A stretch of DNA of 64,000 nt, from NCBI RefSeq assembly GCF_003965815.1, contig NZ_RXOE01000001.1, positions 558,001 to 622,000 of the forward strand, written 5' to 3'. The notes beneath the pieces are model-generated. The model saw nothing but the letters and a program-made list of their open reading frames with translations, did not search any database and was not told where the DNA came from. The position numbers and the translations under genes were made by a program. The DNA comes from Variovorax gossypii (GTDB lineage: Bacteria; Pseudomonadota; Gammaproteobacteria; Burkholderiales; Burkholderiaceae_C). Below, in pieces: positions 28,238-36,667 of the stretch; positions within the stretch are counted from its first letter, which is position 1, and every line of letters begins with the position of its first letter.

Positions 28238-29638
28238 ATGAACAAGATCAAGACACCCTGGCGGCGTTTCATGCTCGGCCTCCTGTCCGCAGGCTTCATC
28301 GCGCTGCTGCTGTCGTGCGGCGGTGGCGGAGGCGACGGCAGCAGCGCCGGCGGCCTGTCGGCTGGTCTTGGCGTTGCAACGGGAAATGCGGCGGTGGCAG
28401 GCACCGGAGGAGATGCCGCCGCGGGAACAGGAACGGGCTCCGACGGGACGGGCAGTGGCGGCAGCACTGGCGGCAACGGTGGCAGCGGCGGAACCGGTAG
28501 CGCGGGCGGCGGAACGAGCACCGCCGGCAACAGCGGCACCGACGGCTCCGGCGTGGGGTCGGGCGGAACCGGCGTGACTGCGGACGCCGCCGGCATCGGC
28601 GCGGCGGACGGCCTGGGCAGCATCATCCTCAACGGGCTGCGCTACGACACCGACAGCGCCACCTTCACCATCGAGGACGCCAGCGAACTGCAGATCGGCA
28701 TGAGCGCGCGCGTCGCCGGCAAGGTCGACGCCAACTTCACCAGCGGGGTCGCCACGCAGGTCCAGTCGGCGGCCGAGCTGCGGGGCGAGGCCTCGGGCAT
28801 CGACACCTCGGCCGGCAGCTTCGTGGTGATGGGTACCGTCGTCAGCATCGACTCGGCCACCGTCTGGGGCGATGCGGACGGGCTGGCGGACGTGCGCGCG
28901 GGAAGCATCGTCCAGGTGTGGGGCCTGCCCAGCGCACCGGGCGCGCTGCGCGCCACGCGCATCCAGGTCGCTCCCACGCTGAACGCGCCCCTGGTCACGG
29001 GGACCGTGCAGAACCTCGACACGCTGCACAAGACCTTCACGCTCGGCCAACTGACGATCGACTACGCAACGACGGCCTTCTCGGGCATGAACGCTTCGGC
29101 GCTCGCCAACGGTGTCATCGTGCGCGTCCGGGGTACCGCCTCGCCTGCCGCCGGCGTGCTCATCGCGACGACCGTGCAGGGCTGGTACGCGATTCCGGTG
29201 AGCGACGGCATCGCCGTCCAGCTGGCGGGTGTCATCACCGACTTCGTCTCGCGCGGCTCGTTCAAGGTGCTGGGCACGCCTGTCGACGCGACCAACGGAC
29301 AGATCACCGGCGGCCCCGCGAACTCGCTCGGCAACGGCGTGAAGGTCGAGGTGGACGGCTTCATGTCGGGCGGCGTGCTGGTGGTGAAGAAGCTGCGCAT
29401 TCGCAATGTGCCGGGCACTGGCGGGCCGGCGTCGTTCACGCTGATCGGGGCGATCGGTGCATACCACTCCGCCGCCGACTTCCGGGTGCGCGGCCAGCCG
29501 GTCGACGCCGGTGGCAGCGGCGTCCTCTTCGAGAATGGCACCGTCTCCGACCTGGCCAACGGCCGGCGCGTGACCGTCGTGGGAGACCGCGTGGTCGACG
29601 GCGTACTGATCGCTCAGCGGGTGACGTTCACGCCCTGA
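28238..29638 (+). CDS. DUF5666 domain lipoprotein with Gly/Ser/Thr-rich linker
   Basis: 466 residues. A lipoprotein signal peptide ends in LLLSCGG (lipobox Cys near residue 27), so the mature protein should be lipid-anchored, facing the periplasm or cell surface. Residues about 28-120 form a low-complexity Gly/Ala/Thr-rich linker. The remainder is a series of about five beta-rich repeats of the DUF5666 type, each with words like VRGTVSSID..G.F.LGG and DG.LVA..V, for example GTVVSIDSATVWG, ITDFVSRGSFKVLGTPV and IGAYHSAADFRVRGQPV. OB-fold-like binding is possible but unproven. It ends just before a strong hairpin at 29655. Confidence 0.85.
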   Translation: MNKIKTPWRRFMLGLLSAGFIALLLSCGGGGGDGSSAGGLSAGLGVATGNAAVAGTGGDAAAGTGTGSDGTGSGGSTGGNGGSGGTGSAGGGTSTAGNSGTDGSGVGSGGTGVTADAAGIGAADGLGSIILNGLRYDTDSATFTIEDASELQIGMSARVAGKVDANFTSGVATQVQSAAELRGEASGIDTSAGSFVVMGTVVSIDSATVWGDADGLADVRAGSIVQVWGLPSAPGALRATRIQVAPTLNAPLVTGTVQNLDTLHKTFTLGQLTIDYATTAFSGMNASALANGVIVRVRGTASPAAGVLIATTVQGWYAIPVSDGIAVQLAGVITDFVSRGSFKVLGTPVDATNGQITGGPANSLGNGVKVEVDGFMSGGVLVVKKLRIRNVPGTGGPASFTLIGAIGAYHSAADFRVRGQPVDAGGSGVLFENGTVSDLANGRRVTVVGDRVVDGVLIAQRVTFTP

Positions 29639-29654
29639 CCTGGCCCGTCACAGG

Positions 29655-29684
29655 GGGCGCCCGCATTGCTCGGGCGCCCTGTTC
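29655..29684 (+). terminator. Hairpin terminator after the DUF5666 gene
   Basis: GGGCGCCCG (29655-29663) pairs perfectly with CGGGCGCCC (29671-29679) around a 7-base loop, followed by a modest T-rich tail (TGTTCT). It begins 17 bp after the stop codon. The stem is strong; the U-tract is weak. Confidence 0.7.
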
Positions 29685-29743
29685 TGCTCGCTCTATCCAC
29701 CCGGAAATTTCGTTCGCGGAACATGTCCCCTCGACAAGGACAT

Positions 29744-29795
29744 GCGGTTGATGTACAACGAAATCACTAAAGTGAAAAATTCACATTTCAACCGC
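29744..29795. promoter_or_regulatory. Nested inverted repeats including GTGAA-N3-TTCAC
   Basis: The 341-bp gap after the DUF5666 gene holds the terminator above and, further on, two inverted repeats: GCGGTTGA (29744-29751) with TCAACCGC (29788-29795), and inside it GTGAA-AAA-TTCAC (29772-29784). The inner element recurs before the sensor kinase gene. The region is AT-rich relative to its surroundings and lies about 190 bp before the next start, so an operator or promoter is likely. Confidence 0.5.
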
Positions 29796-29979
29796 AAATG
29801 GCTCCCGAACCTCGTGGCGAACAGGATCCGTACCGCTGCGGCTTTCAGGCCGCAGTGTCGTCACACGCCTTGAAGCGGCGTCCAGGAGGTGATGCGAACC
29901 GGGGGCTCCGGCGGCATTTTCAGCTGGTCTCTCCTCCCCCACGGCTCGACGTGCACATACGGTGCAGATAGGAGCATGT

Positions 29980-30477
29980 ATGCCGCTCAACCTCCTCCTC
30001 CAGCTTCTTCATGAGAAGTTTCCGGTCACGCTGACTTCCGACCCGGACATCAGGAACGCCTCGGTCCTGCTGGCGACCGGGCTCGTCGAAGCCGAATTCC
30101 ATCTCGATCACTTCGGTTACCAGCAGTACGAGAGCGCCGTGGTGTTCGCCATCACTGATGAAGGCCACGCGGAGATCGCCAGCCTGAAAAGCGGCCGCTG
30201 CGCCGCCTCTTCCGACGAGCAGGAGTGGCCTGTCATGCCGCTCGACTACCTGCGCAAGATCGGCAATTCGGTCTTCCCTCTTCGCATCGACGACCCGGCC
30301 GGGATCAATTCCGTGGCCGTCCTGAACGCCGCCGGCATGGTCGAAGCCACGCTTCCCCCGACCTGCCGGGCCCGCCAGAGCCAGCAGAAGTTCAGGCAGG
30401 CTGTCGTCCTGCGAGTTACACCTCTGGGCCGCACGGCGCTGGTCGGGCGGCGGGGTGTAACTCCGGTAGCTCAATAA
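29980..30477 (+). CDS. Hypothetical protein made of two internal repeats
   Basis: 165 residues, not recognised. It is cytoplasmic in appearance with no signal or membrane segment. The sequence consists of two related halves, residues 1-65 and 86-154. Each begins with MPL and a Leu-rich helix, then gives SVLLATGLVEAEF or AVLNAAGMVEATL, then a variable loop, then ESAVVFAITDEGHAEI or RQAVVLRVTPLGRTAL. The pattern of helix, turn, A.G.VEA and a final strand resembles winged-helix modules, but no family can be named. The ATG at 29980 has an AGGAG site 8 bases upstream and is preferred over an in-frame ATG 18 bp earlier. Confidence 0.7.
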   Translation: MPLNLLLQLLHEKFPVTLTSDPDIRNASVLLATGLVEAEFHLDHFGYQQYESAVVFAITDEGHAEIASLKSGRCAASSDEQEWPVMPLDYLRKIGNSVFPLRIDDPAGINSVAVLNAAGMVEATLPPTCRARQSQQKFRQAVVLRVTPLGRTALVGRRGVTPVAQ

Positions 30478-30656
30478 CGGCCTTGTTGCATCGCACTGAT
30501 CGGGTACCCGCAAATCTCGTACTTCTCCCCGACTGAAGGACGGCCGCTCCTCTACAGAAGCGCTCGGAACCAGGGGGAAATCCAAATATGTTACTTGATG
30601 CAACAAACGTCACAAGATGGGCAGATGCGGTCACCCCCATTGTTTTCGACTACCAA

Positions 30657-30680
30657 AGTAGTAATGTGAAACCTTCACAT
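30657..30680. promoter_or_regulatory. GTGAA-ACC-TTCAC site upstream of the sensor kinase gene
   Basis: The 315-bp gap between the two-repeat protein and the sensor kinase contains AGTAGT (30657-30662) followed by GTGAA-ACC-TTCACAT (30666-30680), 113 bp before the kinase start. Apart from this I see no gene or hairpin in the gap. The palindrome matches the one at 29772-29784 and partly the site before DUF6502. Confidence 0.45.
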
Positions 30681-30792
30681 ACGTTGCTTTCAGGTGCGAA
30701 GAAAGTATTCCAAAATGACACCGTCGAGCCGCCCCTCCCACCTCCGCCTGGTCGGCCTGGCGTGACACGCCTCATGCCAAGGAATCTTCCCC

Positions 30793-32475
30793 ATGCTGGC
30801 CCGCTCCACTGCCCCCGACGTCGACGCGAGTGTCGGCGCGGATGCGCTCATGGTGGCTCGCATGCGGCTGGTGCTGTCGGTTTCGGCACTGCTGGCCGTT
30901 GTCGTTGACGCCGGGGAGTACCGCCAGCAGATCCAGAGCGCCGTCTGGCTGGCCTTTTCAGGGTACGTCCTGCACAGCCTGCTGGTCTATGCGTGCACGC
31001 GCATGGGTCGCCCGTACTTCCGGGGCAAGGTCATCCACTGGTCCGACGTGCTGTGGTTCACGCTGATCATCTTCGTGACCGACGGCGTACAGAGCCTCTT
31101 CTTCCTCTTCTACTTCTTCGCGATCCTCACCTCCTCGTTCCGCTGGGGTTTCGAGGAAGGCGCCCGGGTCACGGTCGCATCCGTCGCCTCGTTCGCCGCC
31201 TGCGGCCTTGCCACGAGCACCGGTGACGAAGCACCACAACTGCTGATGCGCAGCACCTTCCTGCTTGCGCTGGGGCACATGATCGTGCACTGGGGCGGCT
31301 CGAAGCTCAGCCTGCAACGGCGCCTGGCCCTGTTGGGCGACGTCAGCCAGCTGTCGAACCCGCGCTTCGGCGCCGGCCGCACCATCGCCCGCACGATGGA
31401 GAAGACGCTGGCCTTCTTCAGGGCGAGCCACTGCATCCTGCTCACGCGAGACACCTCCACCGGCAACTGGACCCTGCGCACGCTGCGCAAGGACGACACC
31501 TGCGAGCACGTCAGCGTGGAGACGATCGGCCGCATCGCCGAGTCCCCGCTGATGACGCTGCCGGCTGACTGCACGGTGCTCAGCAACCACCTGCCCTGGC
31601 CCCTGAGCCAGCTCTACGCACAGAGCCATGTCTTCGAAGCCGGCGCGGACGGCTGGCGTCCGGAGGACGAGGACGGCGCCCAGCGTTGCGAGGCCATCGC
31701 CGACATGCTTGAAGCCCGCGCCTTCATCAGCGCTCCGCTGCCGATGCGGCTGGGAGAGGGCCGGGTCTTCGTGTCTTCGCGCGACGGGCTCTTCAACAAG
31801 TCCGACGCCCTGTTCCTCTCGCACCTCATGGAGCAGATCTTCCCGACGATCGAGACCATCGAGGTGCTCGACCGGATGGCCTCCGAGGCCGCTTCGGCCG
31901 AACGCCTGAAGTTCGCGCTCGACCTGCACGATACGGCGGTGCAGCCGTACATCGGCCTGCGCATGGGCCTGTGCGCGCTGCGCAGGAAGGCAGCCGCCGA
32001 CAACCCTCTGAGCGAAGACCTCGACAAGCTCGCGAGCGTGGCCGAGGGCGTCATCGCCGACCTGCGCCGCTATGCCGGCGAGGTCCGGCAAGGCGCGAAC
32101 AACTCCTGCGGCTTGGTGCTGCCCCAGTTGCACCGCCAGGCTGCGCGGATCAAGGGGCTCTACGGCATCGACATCGCCGTGGCCGTCGACGGCCCGCTCC
32201 AGCTGGACGATCGGGTGAGCGCGGAAGTCCTGCAGATGGTCGGCGAAGGCCTCAACAACATCTGCAAGCACACCCAGGCACGCCACGGCAGCGTCCACAT
32301 CGCCTGCAGGAACGGGCGGCTGCAGCTGAGCATCGAGAACGAGGCCTGCGAGGAGAGCTTCACGCAGTTCCGCCCCCATTCCATCACCGAACGCGCCACG
32401 GCCCTCGGCGGGCGCGCGCAGGTCCGCCAGTGCGAAAGCGGCGGCACTGCGGTGCTGGTCGAGATTCCCATCTGA
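30793..32475 (+). CDS. Membrane sensor histidine kinase, NarX/HisKA_3 type
   Basis: 560 residues. The N-terminus has a cluster of four to five hydrophobic helices (about residues 22-165), so sensing is probably membrane-embedded, followed by a GAF-like middle region (about 180-350). The dimerisation helix has the phospho-acceptor in LDLHDTAVQPYIGL (His379). The ATPase domain shows the N-box GEGLNNICKH (Asn488/489) and a late ERATALGGRA glycine region. This combination is the NarL/UhpB class that partners LuxR-type response regulators, and one follows 64 bp downstream. An AAGGAA site precedes the ATG. Confidence 0.9.
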   Translation: MLARSTAPDVDASVGADALMVARMRLVLSVSALLAVVVDAGEYRQQIQSAVWLAFSGYVLHSLLVYACTRMGRPYFRGKVIHWSDVLWFTLIIFVTDGVQSLFFLFYFFAILTSSFRWGFEEGARVTVASVASFAACGLATSTGDEAPQLLMRSTFLLALGHMIVHWGGSKLSLQRRLALLGDVSQLSNPRFGAGRTIARTMEKTLAFFRASHCILLTRDTSTGNWTLRTLRKDDTCEHVSVETIGRIAESPLMTLPADCTVLSNHLPWPLSQLYAQSHVFEAGADGWRPEDEDGAQRCEAIADMLEARAFISAPLPMRLGEGRVFVSSRDGLFNKSDALFLSHLMEQIFPTIETIEVLDRMASEAASAERLKFALDLHDTAVQPYIGLRMGLCALRRKAAADNPLSEDLDKLASVAEGVIADLRRYAGEVRQGANNSCGLVLPQLHRQAARIKGLYGIDIAVAVDGPLQLDDRVSAEVLQMVGEGLNNICKHTQARHGSVHIACRNGRLQLSIENEACEESFTQFRPHSITERATALGGRAQVRQCESGGTAVLVEIPI

Positions 32476-32539
32476 GAAAAAACAGCATCCCCGTGCAGCA
32501 AGCACTGCATTGACGAAAAGACAAGTCAAGGAGCCCACC

Positions 32540-33226
32540 ATGCAACCAGTTGCTCATCCCATCGGCGTCCTGCTCGTGGACGACCACCAGACCATGCTGT
32601 GGGGCCTGTCCAGGCTGATCGATGGCGAGCATCCGCGCATGAAGGTGGTGGGCACTGCCCGTTGCTGCGAAGACGCGGTGGCGACATCGGCAAGCCTCGC
32701 GCCCGACGTCATCGTGCTCGACCTGGACCTGGACGGCCATTGCGCCCTCGAGATCCTGCCGAAGCTCGTGTCGAACGAGGTGTCTCGCGTCGTGGTGCTC
32801 ACTGCGGAGCGCGAGCAGCGCACGCTCGACCTCGCGGTGCTGCACGGCGCGCGCGGCGTGATGCGCAAGGACGCCCCGGCCCAGCAGGTGATCGACTCCA
32901 TCGAGCGCGTCTACAACGGCGAGCTCTGCGTCGACGCCCAGTCCATCGGCCGCGTCTTCTACGAGCTCACGGCGGTGAAGAAGCCGCAGAAGGCCGATCC
33001 CGAAGCTTCCAGGCGAGCGAGCCTGACGCAGAAGGAACGCGAGATCATCAACACTGTCGTCGCCGGCAGCGGCGCCTCCAACAAGGCACTGGCCGCGAAG
33101 CTCTTCGTCACCGAGCACACGCTGCGCAACCACCTCACCTCGATCTACCAGAAGCTCGGTGTTTCGAACCGTCTCGAGCTGTACATCTACGCGGTGAAGC
33201 ATCAGCTCGACGCCGTGCAGCATTGA
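32540..33226 (+). CDS. LuxR/NarL family response regulator
   Basis: 228 residues. The receiver domain has the acidic pair Asp14-Asp15, phospho-acceptor Asp61 in IVLDLDLDG, a Thr in VVLTAE and a conserved Lys in GVMRKDAP. The C-terminal helix-turn-helix (about 160-222) reads LTQKEREII, SNKALAAKLFVTEHTLRNHLTSIYQKLGV, typical LuxR. It should be phosphorylated by the kinase just upstream. A GGAG site precedes the ATG at 32540, which is preferred over an in-frame ATG 30 bp earlier. It converges on the end of the Tad locus; a shared hairpin region separates them. Confidence 0.93.
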   Translation: MQPVAHPIGVLLVDDHQTMLWGLSRLIDGEHPRMKVVGTARCCEDAVATSASLAPDVIVLDLDLDGHCALEILPKLVSNEVSRVVVLTAEREQRTLDLAVLHGARGVMRKDAPAQQVIDSIERVYNGELCVDAQSIGRVFYELTAVKKPQKADPEASRRASLTQKEREIINTVVAGSGASNKALAAKLFVTEHTLRNHLTSIYQKLGVSNRLELYIYAVKHQLDAVQH

Positions 33227-33233
33227 AACGGAA

Positions 33234-33260
33234 ACGCCGCGCCGGATGCCGGCGCGGCGT
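33234..33260 (-). terminator. Strong hairpin between response regulator and tadC
   Basis: A perfect 12-bp stem (33234-33245 with 33249-33260) surrounds a 3-base loop. On the minus strand it is followed by TTTCCGTTTC, so it best serves as terminator of the Tad operon; it may also stop the response regulator transcript on the plus strand, where no T-run follows. Confidence 0.75.
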
Positions 33261-33273
33261 GATGAATCCGGAA

Positions 33274-33291
33274 AGCGCCCCGAAAGGCGCT
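33274..33291 (-). terminator. Second hairpin downstream of tadC
   Basis: AGCGCC (33274-33279) pairs with GGCGCT (33286-33291) around a 6-base loop; on the minus strand TTTCC follows. It lies directly after the tadC stop and forms a tandem with the larger hairpin at 33234-33260. Confidence 0.55.
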
Positions 33292-33301
33292 CAGTTCCTG
33301 C

Positions 33302-34216
33302 TCAAGTCCCGCTCAGCATCGGCATGATCATCCGCACCACGCGGATCGCCGCAGGCGTGAGGATGACCAGCGAGATGCACGGGAAGATGCACAGCACCAG
33401 CGGCACCAGCATCTTGGTCGGCACCTTTGCGGCCAGTTCCTCGGCGCGCACATGGCGCTTGTGGCGCAGGTCGTCGGAGAAAACCCGCAGCGACTCGCCG
33501 ATGCTCGTGCCGAAGCGGTCCGCCTGGGTCAGCATGGTCGCGAAGGTTCCGATCTCTTCCACGCCCGTGCGCAGTGCCAGGTTGCGCAGCGACTTCTCGC
33601 GCGTGCCGCCGGCGCGCATCTCCAGGTTGGTCCAGTGCAGTTCCTGCGCCAGCGCCCTGCTCTTCACCTGGATTTCGTCCGTGACCTTGACCAGCCCGGC
33701 ATCCAGGCCGAGCCCGGCCTCGACGCACACCAGCATCAGGTCGGCGGCATCGGGAAAGTTCTCGAAGATCTCGCGCCGGCGCGCGCGGATGAGCAGGCGC
33801 AGCACCAGGTTGGGCAGGTAGCAGCCGGCGAGCGCCGCCAGCGCGAGCAGCAGCATCAGCACCGTGCCGTCATCCGCCGTTCCGGTTGCCCGCAGCCCGA
33901 CGAAGGCGAGCGCGGCAAAGCCCAGCGGCAGCAGCGTCTTCATGCCGAAGTAGACGAGATAGGCGTCCGGATAGCGGATGCCTGCGTTCAGGAAACGCAC
34001 GCGCAGCGGCGACAGCTCGGCATCGTTGGTGGGCGAGGAAAGCTGCGCGAAGGGACCGACGAGCTTGACGGCGGTCTCGGTCCAAGCCGACTTGCCCGCG
34101 GGCCCCGCCATCGCCTGCAGGCGCTGCTCGGTACGCGTGGGAGACAGCCACACCGCCAGGCCGATGATCGCCAGCGACACGGTCAGGAATACGAGGATGG
34201 GAAACAGCATGGTCAT
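33302..34216 (-). CDS. tadC: Tad pilus inner-membrane platform protein TadC
   Basis: 304 residues with N- and C-terminal membrane helices flanking a GspF-type cytoplasmic region (phrases such as FPDAADLMLVCVEAGLGLDAGLVKV and ADRFGTSIGESLRVFSDDLRHKRHVRAEE). TadC and TadB form the inner-membrane platform on which the ATPase TadA acts to assemble Flp pili. An AAGGAG site precedes the ATG at 34216. It is the last gene of the Tad run, 11 bp after tadB, and is followed by two hairpins. Confidence 0.92.
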   Translation of the reverse strand: MTMLFPILVFLTVSLAIIGLAVWLSPTRTEQRLQAMAGPAGKSAWTETAVKLVGPFAQLSSPTNDAELSPLRVRFLNAGIRYPDAYLVYFGMKTLLPLGFAALAFVGLRATGTADDGTVLMLLLALAALAGCYLPNLVLRLLIRARRREIFENFPDAADLMLVCVEAGLGLDAGLVKVTDEIQVKSRALAQELHWTNLEMRAGGTREKSLRNLALRTGVEEIGTFATMLTQADRFGTSIGESLRVFSDDLRHKRHVRAEELAAKVPTKMLVPLVLCIFPCISLVILTPAAIRVVRMIMPMLSGT

Positions 34217-34227
34217 GGCTTTCTCCT

Positions 34228-35220
34228 TCAGACGCGGATCTTCACGATCTTGCGCAGCAGCACGATGCCGATGAGCATCACCACCAGCATGTACTTGAGC
34301 ACCGTCTGGCCGATCGGGTCAGTCCACAGCGGTGCCATGAATTCGGGATTGAAGATGTTCACGAGCGCCGCGAGGGCGAACGGCATCAGGCTCAGGATCC
34401 AGGCCGACAGCCGCCCCTCAGACGACAGCACCCTCACCCGCGCGAGCAGCTTGAGCCTGTCGCGGATCAGCCGGCTGAGGTTGGTCAGCACCTCCGTCAG
34501 GTTGCCGCCCGAATCGCGCTGGATCAGCACCGACACCACGAAGTAGCGCAGGTCGGTGAGCGGCACGCGCTCGCTGAGATTGGTCAGGGCCTGCTGCAGC
34601 GAGACACCGAAGTTCACCTCGTCGGCGACCATGCGAAACTCGCTGGCGATCGGCTCGGCCATTTCCTCGCCGATCATCTGCACGCCGCTGGCGAACGAAT
34701 GCCCCGCGCGCAGGGCCCGCGTCACCAGGTCCAGCGCCTCGGGCAGCTGCTTTTCCATACGAGTCAGCCGCCGGCTGCGCTGGCGCTGCAGGTAGATCGC
34801 CGGAAGCATAGCCGCGCAGCCGCCGGCCACGAACGCGAACAGCAGCGACTCGCGCACGACCAGCATCAGCGCGAAGAACACGAACACGCCCAGCACGCAG
34901 GAAACCAGCAGGAAGCTGGAAACCGTCCAGTCCAGGCCCGCCTGCAGGATGAAGCGATCCAGCCGGTGCGCCCGCGGCAGCGTCAGCAGCATGCGCTGCA
35001 TCCACGGCACCTCGCTGAGCATGCGCTCCTTGACCAGGTGGGCCTGCGGCGTGTGGTCGGTCGCTGCCGAGAACGCCTGCAGCCGCTTTTCGATCTTGCG
35101 CGCCTCGGGCCCCTTGTAGGACCGCCACAGCATGTAGAAGCCCTCGAGCATGAGCAGCACGGTCACGAACACCAGCACGGTGACGGTGATGAGGGTATTG
35201 CCCCCCAGGTTGTTGAGCAT
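34228..35220 (-). CDS. tadB: Tad pilus inner-membrane platform protein TadB
   Basis: 330 residues. A long N-terminal helix is followed by a cytoplasmic region with the GspF signature [26 protein letters not shown] and the later [25 protein letters not shown], and it ends in two helices. It pairs with TadC in the pilus machine. An AGGAGG site precedes the ATG. The gene is 34 bp after tadA and 11 bp before tadC in the same direction. Confidence 0.93.
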   Translation of the reverse strand: MLNNLGGNTLITVTVLVFVTVLLMLEGFYMLWRSYKGPEARKIEKRLQAFSAATDHTPQAHLVKERMLSEVPWMQRMLLTLPRAHRLDRFILQAGLDWTVSSFLLVSCVLGVFVFFALMLVVRESLLFAFVAGGCAAMLPAIYLQRQRSRRLTRMEKQLPEALDLVTRALRAGHSFASGVQMIGEEMAEPIASEFRMVADEVNFGVSLQQALTNLSERVPLTDLRYFVVSVLIQRDSGGNLTEVLTNLSRLIRDRLKLLARVRVLSSEGRLSAWILSLMPFALAALVNIFNPEFMAPLWTDPIGQTVLKYMLVVMLIGIVLLRKIVKIRV

Positions 35221-35254
35221 GGCGGCCTCCTGTTGGCTCTATGGTTGTTCCTGG

Positions 35255-36625
35255 TTATTCGTAGTGCTTGTCGGGGTCGAAGATCGTGTCGGGCAGGTCC
35301 ACGCCGTAGGCATGCAGCCGCTCCGCGAACTTCGGCCTGACACCCGTCGCATGGAAATACCCGCGCACCTGGCCGTCGGGCCCCATGCCGGTCTGGCGGA
35401 AGCTGAAGATCTCCTGCATGGTGACTACCTCGCCTTCCATGCCGGTGATCTCCTGGATGCTGGTGACCTTGCGCCGCCCGTCCACCAGCCGCAGCACCTG
35501 CACGACCACGGTAATGGCCGATGCGATCTGCTGGCGCACCGTGCGGTGCGGCAGGTTCAGGTTGGCCATGCCGATCATGTTCTCCAGCCGTGCCAGCGCG
35601 TCGCGCGGCGTATTGGCGTGAATGGTGGTGAGCGAGCCCTCGTGGCCGGTGTTCATGGCCTGAAGCATGTCGACCGCCTCGGCCCCGCGCACTTCGCCGA
35701 TCACGATGCGGTCGGGCCGCATGCGTAGCGCGTTGCGCACCAGCGCGCGCTGCGTGATCTCGCCCTTGCCCTCGATGTTCATCGGCCGCGTCTCCATGCG
35801 CGCCACGTGCGGCTGCTGCAGCTGGAGCTCGGCCGCGTCCTCGATGGTGATGATGCGTTCGGTCGGCGGGATGAAGCCCGAGAGGATGTTCAGCAGCGTG
35901 GTCTTGCCGGCGCCCGTGCCGCCGGAGATGAGCATGTTGACCTTCGCCTGGGACAGGCCCTCGAGCATCTGCGCCATCTGCGGCGTCAGCGTCTTGAGCT
36001 CGTTCACGAGGTTCTCCATGCGCAGCGGGATCTTCGCGAAACGCCGGATCGACATCATCGGCCCGTCCAGCGCCACCGGCGCGATGACCGCGTTGACGCG
36101 CGATCCGTCTGGCAGCCGAGCGTCGACCATCGGGCTCGACTCGTCGATGCGACGCCCCACCAGCGAGACGATCTTGTCGATGATGCGCAGCAGGTGCTTC
36201 TCGTCGGTGAAGCTGACGTTGGTCAGCTCCAGCCGCCCCCGGCGCTCCACGTAGATCTTCTCGTGCGAGTTGACCAGGATGTCCGAGACCGACGGGTCCG
36301 CCATCAGCAGCTCGATGGGCCCGAAGCCGAGCATTTCGTGCTGGATATCGCGGATGAGTGTGCGCCGCTCGATGTCGTTGAGCGCCTCGGGCTCCTCCTG
36401 CAGCAGCCGCGTGGTCATGGTGGAGATTTCCTGGCGCAGCACGTCGGGTTTCAGCGTCTCGAGCGCCGCGAGGTCGAAGCGCTCGAGCAGCTTCAGGTGC
36501 ATGCGCTCCTTCAGCAACTTGTAGGTATCCGAGGCGAAGGGCGGCGCCGCATGCTCGACGGCCGGCCCTCCCGAGTGCGTGCCGACGTCGGCTTCGATGG
36601 CATTGAGCTGTTCTCTGAATGACAT
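35255..36625 (-). CDS. tadA: Tad pilus assembly ATPase TadA (CpaF)
   Basis: 456 residues, a cytoplasmic secretion ATPase of the VirB11/GspE superfamily. Walker A is [13 protein letters not shown] (about residues 230-243), followed by the [11 protein letters not shown]sp-box and the HVARMETR and [30 protein letters not shown] segments (Walker B and His box). It powers Flp pilus polymerisation. It is followed by tadB and preceded, with a 42-bp gap, by tadZ. Confidence 0.95.
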   Translation of the reverse strand: MSFREQLNAIEADVGTHSGGPAVEHAAPPFASDTYKLLKERMHLKLLERFDLAALETLKPDVLRQEISTMTTRLLQEEPEALNDIERRTLIRDIQHEMLGFGPIELLMADPSVSDILVNSHEKIYVERRGRLELTNVSFTDEKHLLRIIDKIVSLVGRRIDESSPMVDARLPDGSRVNAVIAPVALDGPMMSIRRFAKIPLRMENLVNELKTLTPQMAQMLEGLSQAKVNMLISGGTGAGKTTLLNILSGFIPPTERIITIEDAAELQLQQPHVARMETRPMNIEGKGEITQRALVRNALRMRPDRIVIGEVRGAEAVDMLQAMNTGHEGSLTTIHANTPRDALARLENMIGMANLNLPHRTVRQQIASAITVVVQVLRLVDGRRKVTSIQEITGMEGEVVTMQEIFSFRQTGMGPDGQVRGYFHATGVRPKFAERLHAYGVDLPDTIFDPDKHYE

Positions 36626-36667
36626 GGGGAACCTGCCTTGCTGTTGAATGGGTTGACCGATGCTTGC

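Noticed and set aside
28318..28600. Repeat array or CRISPR-like structure in the Gly-rich coding stretch
   Set aside because: The repetition follows Gly/Ala/Thr codons in frame without regular spacer/repeat lengths; it is a protein linker.
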